NCBI GenBank assembly: GCA_038258425.1
Contig: JBBSPV010000040.1
Span: forward strand, 1 to 35,070
Direction of reading: 5' to 3'
Length of the DNA stretch: 35,070 nucleotides
DNA from: DATLGB01 sp038258425
GTDB lineage: Bacteria; Actinomycetota; Thermoleophilia; Solirubrobacterales; Solirubrobacteraceae
Positions 8,222 to 15,550 of this stretch are shown here, one piece after another. The position numbers and the translations under genes are program-made. Below the pieces are notes generated by a model. It saw only the letters and a program-made list of their open reading frames with translations, made no database searches and was not told the origin of the DNA. How positions within the stretch are numbered: position 1 is the first letter of the stretch; every line of letters starts with the position of its first letter.

Positions 8222-9612
8222 CCCGGGACCACCCAGGTGTCCTTGGCACCGCCGTCGCGCGAGGAGTTGACGATCATCTCGCCCTCGGCGAAGGCCACGC
8301 GCGTCAGCCCGCCCGGGACGACGTGGCCCTCGTCGTCGCCCAGTACGACGAAGGGCCGCAGGTCGACGTGGCGGGGGACGAGCCGGCCGTCGCAGATCGT
8401 CGGGTGCAGGCTCAGCGGCATGATCTCCTGGACGACGTGGTCGGCGGGACTGTCCCTGAGCGCCCTCGCGGTGCGCTCGAGCTCCTCCGGCCCGGCGTCG
8501 GGACCGAGCACGACGCCGGCCCCGCCGTGGCCGCCACGGGGCTTGACCACCAGCCGCTCGAGGTTCTCCAGCGCCCGCTCGAGGGCACCGGGCTCGGTCA
8601 GGTCCCAGGTCGGGACGGACTCGAGCTCGGGCTCCTCGTCGAGGTAGAAGCGGACCATCTCCTCGATATGGGCGTGGACGAGCTTGTCGTCGGCCACGCC
8701 GGCGCCGAAGCCGTTGACCAGGCCGAGGCGGCCGCGCCGCCACGGCTCGAGCAGCAGCTCGGCCAGGGCGGTGAGGCCGCCACGCGGGTCGCCGAGCCGG
8801 TCCTCGTCCGTGCGCCGGTAGACGACGTCGAGGCGGACCTCGCCGTCCTCCGTGTGCGCCCACAGGTCGCCGTCGCGCAGGCGCAGGTCGCCGGGCCGCA
8901 CGAGGTGCACGCCCAGCTCGGTCGCCAGCAGCCGGTGCTCCCACTGCGCGGTGTTGCCCGGCCCGTCGGTGAGCACGGCCACGACGGCGTCGCCGGCCGC
9001 ACGCTCGGGCGCGGCGGCGCGCAGCGCCCGGCCGAGCCACTCCAGGGACGGCTCGAGCGGCTCGGGCTCCAGCCCGCCGGCCGGCACCAGTCCGAGGGTC
9101 GCGCGCCGGGCGGCGAGCATGTAGCCGAGCCCGGACGGGGTCCGGACGTTGTCCTCGAGCACCCGGAAATCGCCGTCGGGGCAGCGCACGAGGTCGAGGC
9201 CGGCGATCGTGATCCAGCGCCGCTCGTCGTCCAAGGTGCCCTGCAACAGCGGCTCGAAGTAGTCGGCGGAGGCGATCGTCTCGGCTGAGAGGATGCCCTC
9301 GTGGACGATCCGCTGGCGGCCGTAGACGTCGCGGACGAAGGCGTCGAGGGCCCGGGTGCGCTGGATCAGCCCGCGAGCCAGCGGCGTCCAGAGCTCGGCG
9401 GCCAGCAGGCGGGGCACCGGGTCGACCCGGAAGGGCTCGTCGTCCTCCCCGAAGACGACGCCCGCCTTGGCCAGCGCCGAGGCCACGTCGCGCTGCAGCG
9501 CACCGAGATCCGCGCCCTCCAGGCCCGTCATGAGCGCGGCGTACGGCGGCCGCGGGTCGCCCCCGGTCGTCACGGCCTCCTCGAAGGGGTCGGTGGGCGG
9601 GGCGGTGGCGAT
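8218..9612 (-). CDS. Circularly permuted type 2 ATP-grasp protein
   Basis: The protein (464 residues from 9612) resembles the circularly permuted ATP-grasp type 2 family (formerly DUF404/407), predicted peptide-bond-forming ligases. Segments include DPRPPYAAL near the N-terminus, LEDNVRTPSGLGYML, VYRRTDEDRL, VNGFGAGVADDKL, LVVKPRGGHGGAGV and a C-terminal VNSSRDGGAKDTWVV, all typical of the family. Sense matching the family (DPFEEAV) runs upstream of the first ordinary start, GTG 9573, yet no ATG, GTG or TTG lies in frame there. An in-frame ATC at 9612 sits six bases after a TACCGT hexamer, giving MATAPPTDP; I chose it as the probable but unproven start. If wrong, use 9573. The usual companions of this family, an alpha-E protein and a transglutaminase, are absent. 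It is first in the operon that ends with the amidotransferase. Confidence 0.82.
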   Translation of the reverse strand: MATAPPTDPFEEAVTTGGDPRPPYAALMTGLEGADLGALQRDVASALAKAGVVFGEDDEPFRVDPVPRLLAAELWTPLARGLIQRTRALDAFVRDVYGRQRIVHEGILSAETIASADYFEPLLQGTLDDERRWITIAGLDLVRCPDGDFRVLEDNVRTPSGLGYMLAARRATLGLVPAGGLEPEPLEPSLEWLGRALRAAAPERAAGDAVVAVLTDGPGNTAQWEHRLLATELGVHLVRPGDLRLRDGDLWAHTEDGEVRLDVVYRRTDEDRLGDPRGGLTALAELLLEPWRRGRLGLVNGFGAGVADDKLVHAHIEEMVRFYLDEEPELESVPTWDLTEPGALERALENLERLVVKPRGGHGGAGVVLGPDAGPEELERTARALRDSPADHVVQEIMPLSLHPTICDGRLVPRHVDLRPFVVLGDDEGHVVPGGLTRVAFAEGEMIVNSSRDGGAKDTWVVPG

Positions 9613-9618
9613 GCGCCA

Positions 9619-9624
9619 ACGGTA
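9619..9624 (-). promoter_or_regulatory. -10-like TACCGT before the ATP-grasp operon
   Basis: Minus-strand TACCGT lies six bases before the in-frame ATC at 9612, the leaderless spacing used elsewhere. The call depends on that start being used. Confidence 0.35.
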
Positions 9625-9697
9625 ACGATCCTGGCGGATCGGGCGCGTTGGCCGCGTGGAGCACGATGCCGACGCCAGCCTGTCCGCACCGTCGTCT

Positions 9698-9719
9698 CGT
9701 ACCCGTCGACGGACGTACG
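9698..9719. promoter_or_regulatory. Imperfect palindrome between rpiA and the ATP-grasp operon
   Basis: A perfect 10-bp palindrome CCGTCGACGG (9703-9712) is flanked by CGTAC (9698-9702) and GTACG (9715-9719), which pair if two bases are bulged. It lies 16 bases after the rpiA stop and about 85 bases before the next operon. It could be an rpiA terminator stem without a U-tract or an operator for the operon. Apart from this and the -10-like hexamer, I see nothing in this gap. Confidence 0.35.
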
Positions 9720-9734
9720 TGCGGTCGGCGGGTA

Positions 9735-10379
9735 CTAGCGGCGCGTGTGCTCGACCTCGGCACCGCGGGCGACGAGGACGTCGCTGGTCAGCGCCGGCGG
9801 GAAGAGACCGTGGGCCAGGACGCCGGGCACCGCGTCGAGCCGCGCCGCCAGCGCGCCGAGCTCCGACACGTCGCCGCGGTAGTCGGCGATGCGGTTGCCG
9901 TCGGGGCTCGGCGGCGCGTCGCGCAGGGTCGTGTCGCCCAGCTCGCGCAGTGTCGCGGGCAGGCCGAAGGGCGACAGCTCCAGCGGGACGGGCGGCCGGA
10001 TGACCTCCACCGGCTTGTCCGAGGCGGCGATGACGACGAAGCGGCGCGCGGCCACGGCGACGACCTTCTCGCGGAAGTGGGCGCCGCCTCCGCCCTTGAC
10101 GATCCACCCGTCGCCGGCGATCTGGTCCGCGCCGTCGATGGCGATGTCGAGCTCGGCGATCGCGTCGAAGGCCTCGACGGCGAGCCCGAGGTCGTGGGCC
10201 ACCTCCTCCGTGGCCACCGACGTCGCCACGCAGCGCAGGCCGGGCACCGACTCGGCGAGGGCCGGCAGCAGCTGGGCCACGGTCGAGCCCGTGCCGAGCC
10301 CGACGATGGCGTCCGGCGTCACGAGCTTCGCGGCGGCGCGCGCGGCGGCGCGCTTCTCCGCGTGCAGGTCGGCGGCCAT
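9735..10379 (-). CDS. rpiA: Ribose-5-phosphate isomerase A
   Basis: This 214-residue protein interconverts ribose-5-phosphate and ribulose-5-phosphate in the pentose phosphate pathway. Visible family motifs are GLGTGSTVAQLL (phosphate loop), DIAIDGADQI with the catalytic-site aspartates, and KGGGGAHFREKVV with the conserved Lys and Glu. Length is close to the usual 215-225. ATG 10379 was chosen because the family begins a few residues before KRAAARAAA; ATG 10391 and 10406 lie in frame upstream and give slightly longer products. It is divergent from the adenylate cyclase gene across about 50 bp and is monocistronic or first upstream of the ATP-grasp operon, 122 bp away. Confidence 0.95.
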   Translation of the reverse strand: MAADLHAEKRAAARAAAKLVTPDAIVGLGTGSTVAQLLPALAESVPGLRCVATSVATEEVAHDLGLAVEAFDAIAELDIAIDGADQIAGDGWIVKGGGGAHFREKVVAVAARRFVVIAASDKPVEVIRPPVPLELSPFGLPATLRELGDTTLRDAPPSPDGNRIADYRGDVSELGALAARLDAVPGVLAHGLFPPALTSDVLVARGAEVEHTRR

Positions 10380-10386
10380 CGTGCGA

Positions 10387-10424
10387 AGCATCACACACAT
10401 CGCCCTTGTCCGGCCTGGGATCAT
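10387..10424. promoter_or_regulatory. Divergent rpiA / cyclase promoter region with weak -10 matches
   Basis: The 51-bp gap has no TA dinucleotide, so the window's usual TANNNT element is absent. Weak equivalents are minus-strand GATGCT (10392-10387), seven bases before ATG 10379, and plus-strand GATCAT (10419-10424), six bases before ATG 10431. Spacing fits the leaderless pattern but the calls are tentative. Confidence 0.25.
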
Positions 10425-10430
10425 GCCCGC

Positions 10431-11963
10431 ATGGCCGTGAGTGCGACGACCGCGGGACGACTCGGAGCTGCCGCCACCCCGCGGCCGCAGCGCTCCGCCC
10501 TCGTCGACCAGGTCCGGCGACGTGGGGCGCTCTCGCAGTGCGTCGCCCACGCGCTCGGGGCCGTCGACGTCTTCCTGCTGCTGTTCTTCGTCCTGCCCTC
10601 GCCCGTGACCGGCAGCGGCCTGGCCCTCATGCCGAACGTCGTGGCCTTCGCGATCGTCGCGCCGCTCGGCCTCTGGGGCGGCGTGAGCTTCGGCCGGCGC
10701 CTCGGGCGGCGCCGCATGGGCTGGCTGCTCGAGGGCCGCGAGCCCGATCCGGACGAGCGCGCCCAGGTCCTGCGGTTGCCCAACGCCGGCTTCAAGGTCG
10801 ACGCCGGCATCTGGCTCGTGGCGGCGGTGATCTTCGGCGTGGTCAACGCCTCGGGCTCCGCGGCGCTCGGGCTGCACGTGGCCTGGACGCTCGTGCTCGG
10901 CGGCCTGACCACCTGCGCCGTCGGCTACCTCCTGTTCGAGCGCGACCTGCGGCCGGTGACCGACCTCGCGCTCGCCTCCGGGCAGCCGTCGCGGCCGTCC
11001 TGGCCAGGGGTGCAGGGCCGCATCGTCCTTGCGTGGCTGCTCGCGACCGGCTCGCCGCTGCTCGGCCTGCTCGGCGTCGGGATCGACGCGCTGAGCAGCG
11101 ACGTCTCCGCCGAGCGCCTCGCGGTCGCCATGCTCGCCCTCGCCGCCATCGGGCTCGGGATCGGGCTCACCGTGCTCGTCGTCGCGGCGCGGACCGTGAC
11201 GACGCCGCTCGGCGACGTGCGCCGCGCCCTGGCCCGCGTGCAGGCCGGCGACCTCTCGACGGAGGTCGCGGTCAACGACGGCAGCGAGGTCGGCCTCCTG
11301 CAGAGCGGGTTCAACTCCATGGTCGCGGGCCTGCGCGAGCGCGAGCACGTGCAGGAGCTCTACGCCCGGCAGGTCGGTGCCGACGTCGCGCGCGCCGCGC
11401 TGGAGCAGGAGCCGCGCCTCGGCGGCGAGACCCGCGACGTCGCGGTGCTCTTCGTCGACCTCATCGGGTCGACGGCGCTCGCGGCTACGGCCCCGCCGGA
11501 GCGCGTCGTGGCCCGGCTCAACGCGTTCTTCGCGATCGTCGTGGACGTCGTCGACGCCCACGGCGGGTGGGTGAACAAGTTCGAGGGCGACGCGGCGCTG
11601 TGCGTCTTCGGGGCCCCGGTCGACTCCGAGGACGCCGCCGGCTGCGCGCTGGCAGCCGCCCGGGCGCTGCAGCGTCGGCTCGCGACCGAGCTGCCGCAGG
11701 CCGACGCCGGCATCGGCGTGGCGGCCGGCCCGGCGGTGGCCGGGTGGATCGGCGCCCGCCAGCGCTTCGAGTACACGGTGGTCGGCGACGCGGTCAACGT
11801 CGCGTCCCGACTGTCCGAGCTGGCGAAGTCGCGGCCCGGCCGGGTACTGGCCTCGGAGACGATCGTCCGCCGTGCCGGCACCGCGGGGGAGTGGGCGCTG
11901 GGGGAGACCCTCAGCCTCCGCGGCCGCTCGGCCCCGGTCCGGCTGGCCGTGCCGCGCGGGTAG
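10431..11963 (+). CDS. Membrane-bound class III adenylate/guanylate cyclase with HAMP domain
   Basis: The 510-residue protein has about six N-terminal membrane segments (residues 40-250), a HAMP linker (about 255-305, with RRALARVQAGDLS) and a C-terminal class III cyclase domain (about 335-505). Metal-binding aspartates lie in FVDLIGST and FEGD, the adenine-specifying Lys in NKFEGD, and the transition-state Asn/Arg in VVGDAVNVASRL. The order matches mycobacterial Rv1318c/Rv1319c/Rv3645-type cyclases. It probably makes cAMP from ATP in response to a membrane signal. The stop TAG is also the first three bases of a TAGGGT hexamer serving the next gene. Family and active-site integrity are clear; nucleotide specificity is inferred. 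Confidence 0.93.
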   Translation: MAVSATTAGRLGAAATPRPQRSALVDQVRRRGALSQCVAHALGAVDVFLLLFFVLPSPVTGSGLALMPNVVAFAIVAPLGLWGGVSFGRRLGRRRMGWLLEGREPDPDERAQVLRLPNAGFKVDAGIWLVAAVIFGVVNASGSAALGLHVAWTLVLGGLTTCAVGYLLFERDLRPVTDLALASGQPSRPSWPGVQGRIVLAWLLATGSPLLGLLGVGIDALSSDVSAERLAVAMLALAAIGLGIGLTVLVVAARTVTTPLGDVRRALARVQAGDLSTEVAVNDGSEVGLLQSGFNSMVAGLREREHVQELYARQVGADVARAALEQEPRLGGETRDVAVLFVDLIGSTALAATAPPERVVARLNAFFAIVVDVVDAHGGWVNKFEGDAALCVFGAPVDSEDAAGCALAAARALQRRLATELPQADAGIGVAAGPAVAGWIGARQRFEYTVVGDAVNVASRLSELAKSRPGRVLASETIVRRAGTAGEWALGETLSLRGRSAPVRLAVPRG

Positions 11964-11966
11964 GGT
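11961..11966 (+). promoter_or_regulatory. -10 element TAGGGT formed by the cyclase stop codon
   Basis: TAGGGT begins with the cyclase TAG stop and ends seven bases before GTG 11974, giving a leaderless start for the sulfotransferase. Confidence 0.45.
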
Positions 11967-11973
11967 GGGGCGC

Positions 11974-12837
11974 GTGAAGCGCCAGGTCAACCGCGTGCTG
12001 CAGCGTGCGACGGGCTACCAGCTGCAGCGGCCCGCGCCGGCGGCCGCGCCCCGGCCCCGCAAGCGGCGGCGCGTGCTCGTCGCGCCTGCCTTCGTCATCT
12101 CCACCGTGCGGTCGGGCTCGACGCTCCTGCGGGTCCTGCTCGACAGCCATCCCGAGATCCACTCGCCGCACGAGATGCACCTGCGCGACATCGTGGTGGA
12201 GCTGAAGTCCAAGTACGCCGAGCGGGCGCTGCGCGAGGGGCGCCTGGACCGCGAGGAGCTCCAGCACGTCCTCTGGGACTGGTACCTCGGCCGCGAGCTG
12301 GCCGCCACGGGCAAGGCGCTGCTCGTGAACAAGACGCCGTCGGACGTCTACGTGATCGACGAGATCAAGGCGTGCTGGCCCGACGCGCGCTTCATCTTCC
12401 TCCTGCGCCACCCGCTCGCCATCGCCCGGTCGCGCCACAAGCTGCGCCCGGAGGACTCCGACAAGCGCAACCTCCAGATGGTCAACCGCTACGCGTCCGC
12501 GGTGGAGCAGGCGCGCCAGACCCATGACGGGCTCACCGTCCGCTACGAGCAGCTCGCCGCCGAGCCCGAGCGCGTCACCCGCGAGCTGTGCGCGTTCCTC
12601 GGCGTGGACTGGGACGCGGCGATGCTCGACTACGGCGAGCAGCCGCGGCGGCGCTTCCGGGCCGGGCTCGGGGACTGGCAGGAGAAGATCAGGTCCGGGC
12701 GCGTCCAGCCGCCCGAGCCGCTGCCGCCGCCGGAGGAGGTCCCGGCGACCCTGCGCCCGATCGCCGAGCGGTGGGGCTACCTGCCGGCCTCGGTGCCCGT
12801 CGCGCCGTCCGCACCGGCGGACGCGCCGGCCGGGTGA
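11974..12837 (+). CDS. Sulfotransferase family protein
   Basis: The 287-residue protein has the PAPS-dependent sulfotransferase fold. STVRSGSTLLR (residues 43-53) is the 5'-phosphosulfate loop and FLLRHPLAIARSR is the 3'-phosphate-binding segment. A basic N-terminus (residues 1-33) precedes the domain. C-terminal proline-rich residues after about 245 look like a low-complexity tail. GTG 11974 is chosen from the preceding TAGGGT hexamer and because the conserved domain starts soon after. It overlaps the HIRAN gene by GTGA. The acceptor is unknown; a cell-surface glycan or lipid is plausible given the many glycosyltransferase genes in the window, but no direct link is visible. Confidence 0.9.
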   Translation: MKRQVNRVLQRATGYQLQRPAPAAAPRPRKRRRVLVAPAFVISTVRSGSTLLRVLLDSHPEIHSPHEMHLRDIVVELKSKYAERALREGRLDREELQHVLWDWYLGRELAATGKALLVNKTPSDVYVIDEIKACWPDARFIFLLRHPLAIARSRHKLRPEDSDKRNLQMVNRYASAVEQARQTHDGLTVRYEQLAAEPERVTRELCAFLGVDWDAAMLDYGEQPRRRFRAGLGDWQEKIRSGRVQPPEPLPPPEEVPATLRPIAERWGYLPASVPVAPSAPADAPAG

Positions 12838-13238
12838 GCCCGCAGTACCCGCGCCGGCGCCGCCCACTGCGCGATCGCGGCTCGAGCCGCACGGATCTCT
12901 CCGGGCCGCTGAGTCTCGCCGTCGTCGGCGAGTCGCACTACCAGCCGGAGCTCGCAGCGCTGGCCGGTCCGGCGCGGCCGGGCGGCGCCGAGCATCGCGC
13001 CACCTTCGCGCTCGTGCCCGAGCCGTCGAACCCGCACGACCCGCATGCCGTGTCGGTGCGGGTGCCCGGCGGCGGGACGGTGGGCTATCTCGCCCGCGCC
13101 GACGCGCGGCGCTACGGGCCGCGGGTGCGCGCCGCGGACGACGCCGGCGGGGCGACCTGCGACGGCGTCGTCCTCGGGGGCGACAGTGCGCGGGGGACCG
13201 GCTTCGGCGTGTGGCTGCACGTCGTGGCGGCGGACTGA
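12834..13238 (+). CDS. Stand-alone HIRAN domain protein
   Basis: The 134-residue protein has the HIRAN core: AVVGESHYQPELAAL, then LVPEPSNPHDPHAVSVRV and TVGYLARADARRY. HIRAN domains bind DNA 3' ends or damaged DNA in HLTF/Rad5 helicases and also occur alone in bacteria. About 20 basic residues precede the domain. GTG 12834 overlaps the sulfotransferase stop (GTGA), implying coupled translation although the two functions have no obvious link. No nuclease or helicase lies nearby. Domain assignment is confident; the biological role is not known. Confidence 0.85.
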   Translation: MSPQYPRRRRPLRDRGSSRTDLSGPLSLAVVGESHYQPELAALAGPARPGGAEHRATFALVPEPSNPHDPHAVSVRVPGGGTVGYLARADARRYGPRVRAADDAGGATCDGVVLGGDSARGTGFGVWLHVVAAD

Positions 13239-13288
13239 GGGGGCAGACGGCGCGTCACGTTGCGCTTGGCCCCCGTGCTCAAGGTGAC

Positions 13289-13302
13289 CCGCCCGTGGGC
13301 GG
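13289..13302. terminator. Possible bidirectional GC hairpin terminator
   Basis: CCGCCC-GT-GGGCGG forms a short GC-rich stem between the convergent HIRAN gene and the 13309-13971 gene. It has no T-tract, so it may only be a pause site. Confidence 0.3.
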
Positions 13303-13308
13303 CGCCAC

Positions 13309-13971
13309 TCAGTCGTCGCGATCGGCGCCGAACTTCACCGAGCGGTAGACGCTGCGCATGGCCAGCGTCAGCCGGCGGCCGGCCTCGGGTGGGCGCGTCG
13401 GCCCGCGCAGCTGGCGCAGGGAGATCACCAAGCCGTCGCGGACGCCCGGCTCCTCCGGCGGCACCACCAGGGCGTCCACCCCGTAGCCGCGCCGCGTGCG
13501 ATCGCCGTAGGTGAAGGCGACCTGGTAGCCCGGGGCGAGGTTGAAGCGCGCCTTGCCCTCCGCGACCTGGTGGAACCCTGGCGTCGTGCGGGCGAGCTCG
13601 CGGGCGTGCCGGGTGGCGACGATCGGCAACACGCCCGAGACCTCCCCGCGGTAGGCGGGCAGTCGCAGGCGGCGGACGCTCACGGCCACGCGCACGCGGC
13701 CGCGGGCGGCCTGCAGCCGGACGAGCTCGCCCGCCTGCGGGGAAGCGACGCGGATGTCGGGGCCGTAGAGCACGTTGAACACCGGCGGGCCACGATGGAC
13801 GAGCTGGCGCTTGCCGTGCAGCGGGTCGCGCAGGAGCAGGAAGGCGACGACGGCCAGCGCCGCCACGGCGAGCGCGGCGAGCCAGGTCCGGCGCGGGGGC
13901 ACGCCACGGGTGCGCTCCAACAGCTCGGGCAGCGTCTCGCCGGCTCCGGGCCGCAGGCGGGTGCCGCTCAC
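13309..13971 (-). CDS. Membrane-anchored hypothetical protein downstream of an O-antigen-ligase-like gene
   Basis: The 220-residue protein has a short cytoplasmic segment (LPELLERTRG), one hydrophobic helix (about residues 30-48, LAALAVAALAVVAFLLL) and an exported, mostly beta-rich domain with repeated Arg/Val segments and FTYGDRTRRGYG. GTG 13971 overlaps the stop of the O-antigen-ligase-like gene (GTGA), so the two are probably made together. A type II membrane protein helping ligation or export is a guess from context. I do not recognise a named family. Confidence 0.75.
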   Translation of the reverse strand: MSGTRLRPGAGETLPELLERTRGVPPRRTWLAALAVAALAVVAFLLLRDPLHGKRQLVHRGPPVFNVLYGPDIRVASPQAGELVRLQAARGRVRVAVSVRRLRLPAYRGEVSGVLPIVATRHARELARTTPGFHQVAEGKARFNLAPGYQVAFTYGDRTRRGYGVDALVVPPEEPGVRDGLVISLRQLRGPTRPPEAGRRLTLAMRSVYRSVKFGADRDD

Positions 13972-15491
13972 GCCGCCACGCCCGGGCGCCGGCGCGAGGG
14001 CAGCGCCAGCGGCTCGACGGGCTCGGCGGTGACGCCGGCCCGCCGCAGGGCGATGGCGGCCGCCAGCAGCGCCCAGGTGAGTGGATCCTCGAGGAAGGCG
14101 GCGTAGACGAGCGTGTGGAGCACCACCGCCGCAAAGGCCGCGCCCACGGCGGCGCGGGCGGCCCGCCGGCGCACGTCGCGCAGGACGAGGGACAGCGTCG
14201 CCCACAGCAGGCCGGCGTAGACGAGCAGCCCGACGATTCCCTGCTCGGCGGCGACCGTCACCGGGATCGTGTGCGACTCGGCCGGCGAGCGCGGCGACAG
14301 CAGCCCCTCGCGGGCCCGGAAGCGCTCGGCGAACGACCCCGAGCCGAAGCCGAGGACGGGCCGGTCGCGGGCCATCCGCAGACCGCCCTCGAGCAGGTCG
14401 GCCCGCCCGCTGGTGACCTGGTTGATGCCGCGCTCGACGCCGACGGCCGACGGGGCGAGGATGACGATCGCCACGCCGGCGAGCACCGCGACGGCGGAGG
14501 CGGCCACGACCGGGCCGGTCCGCCAGCGCAGCGCGGCGAGCACGGCCAGCCCGAGGGTCAGGGCCGCGAAGCTCGACTCCGACAGCGACGGCACGAGCCC
14601 GGCCCACAGCACGAGCAGCGTGCCGCCGCACAGCCACTGGGTGGCCCGGCGCCGCGTCCACAGCAGCGCGGCGGTGACGAGCAGCATGGCCAGCGCGAGG
14701 TAGCGGCCGTAGATGTTCGGGTCAAAGAACAGCGAGCTCACCCGGAAGTACGGCTTGAGCTCGTTGGCGAAGAGCACCTTCTCGTTGGCCAGCAGCGACG
14801 TCCGGGTGAACCACTGGAAGATCGCCACGACGGCGAAGAGGAGCGCGAGGCCGACCGTGACCCGCATGGCGGCCAGCACGAGCTCGCGGTTCCAGGGCCG
14901 GTCCACGAGCAGTCGCAGCAGGACCGCGAAGGGCACGTAGAAGAAGCAGACGTCCTTGACGGCCGGCTCGACGTCGCTGGAGTACAGCGATTGGGCGGCG
15001 TAGAGCGCCACGGAGAGGGCGAGCAGCCGCAGGGTCCACACGACCCGGCGGTCGTGCTCGACGGCGGCGTCGGGCAGCGTGCGGCCGCGGTCGAGCAGGC
15101 GGGCGACGAGGCCGCCGGCGACGACCGCGTAGAGCGGCAGCAGCAGCGACGCCGACTCGCCCCCGACGGTGAACGGGATGCGGAAGGGGAGGGCGGCGAC
15201 CGCGAGCACGAGGAAGGCCCCGGGCCAGCGGCGAAAGGCCCAGCCGGCGGCGGCCAGCGCGGCGAGGGCGACCACGGCGCCGGCTGCGGCGAGCGGCAGC
15301 CGGCCGGAGACCTGGTCGGCGAGCTGGTCGCCGGCGACGGTCGCGAGGGCGACCACGGAGAGCACGACGGCGGCCACCATCGCCCCCGTGCGCCGGCCCG
15401 CGCCGGGCGCCAGGAGCACCGCGGCCGCCGCGAGCGCGGCCAGCAGGGCGGCCGCGCCCTTGAGGGCCGGGGCAAGGGCGAGGACCGTCAC
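13968..15491 (-). CDS. O-antigen ligase / Wzy-like polymerase membrane protein
   Basis: The 507-residue polytopic protein has about 10-12 hydrophobic helices and a large extracytoplasmic loop. The Wzy/WaaL C-terminal signature is visible: PVLGFGSGSFAERF followed by SPAESHTIPVTVAAEQGIVG, with the His thought to be functional in this family. Such proteins polymerise or ligate undecaprenyl-linked glycans on the outer face of the membrane. GTG 15491 is preceded by TAGCGT with an eight-base spacer. It is divergent from a polytopic glycosyltransferase gene. Polymerase versus ligase cannot be decided from sequence. Confidence 0.85.
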   Translation of the reverse strand: MTVLALAPALKGAAALLAALAAAAVLLAPGAGRRTGAMVAAVVLSVVALATVAGDQLADQVSGRLPLAAAGAVVALAALAAAGWAFRRWPGAFLVLAVAALPFRIPFTVGGESASLLLPLYAVVAGGLVARLLDRGRTLPDAAVEHDRRVVWTLRLLALSVALYAAQSLYSSDVEPAVKDVCFFYVPFAVLLRLLVDRPWNRELVLAAMRVTVGLALLFAVVAIFQWFTRTSLLANEKVLFANELKPYFRVSSLFFDPNIYGRYLALAMLLVTAALLWTRRRATQWLCGGTLLVLWAGLVPSLSESSFAALTLGLAVLAALRWRTGPVVAASAVAVLAGVAIVILAPSAVGVERGINQVTSGRADLLEGGLRMARDRPVLGFGSGSFAERFRAREGLLSPRSPAESHTIPVTVAAEQGIVGLLVYAGLLWATLSLVLRDVRRRAARAAVGAAFAAVVLHTLVYAAFLEDPLTWALLAAAIALRRAGVTAEPVEPLALPSRRRPGVAA

Positions 15492-15499
15492 GCGCGGGG

Positions 15500-15505
15500 A
15501 CGCTA
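15500..15505 (-). promoter_or_regulatory. -10 element TAGCGT for the O-antigen-ligase-like gene
   Basis: Minus-strand TAGCGT lies eight bases before GTG 15491, consistent with leaderless transcription. Confidence 0.5.
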
Positions 15506-15534
15506 CCGCCCCGGGGAGACGCTGGAGGGTCCAC

Positions 15535-15540
15535 TAGATT
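15535..15540 (+). promoter_or_regulatory. -10 element TAGATT for the polytopic glycosyltransferase
   Basis: TAGATT lies ten bases before ATG 15551. It is the most AT-rich hexamer in the intergenic gap. Confidence 0.5.
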
Positions 15541-15550
15541 CGGGCGCCGG

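Noticed and set aside
9613..9734. Possible RNA gene or riboswitch in the gap before the ATP-grasp operon
   Set aside because: Only one short imperfect palindrome is visible and no known RNA fold could be recognised.
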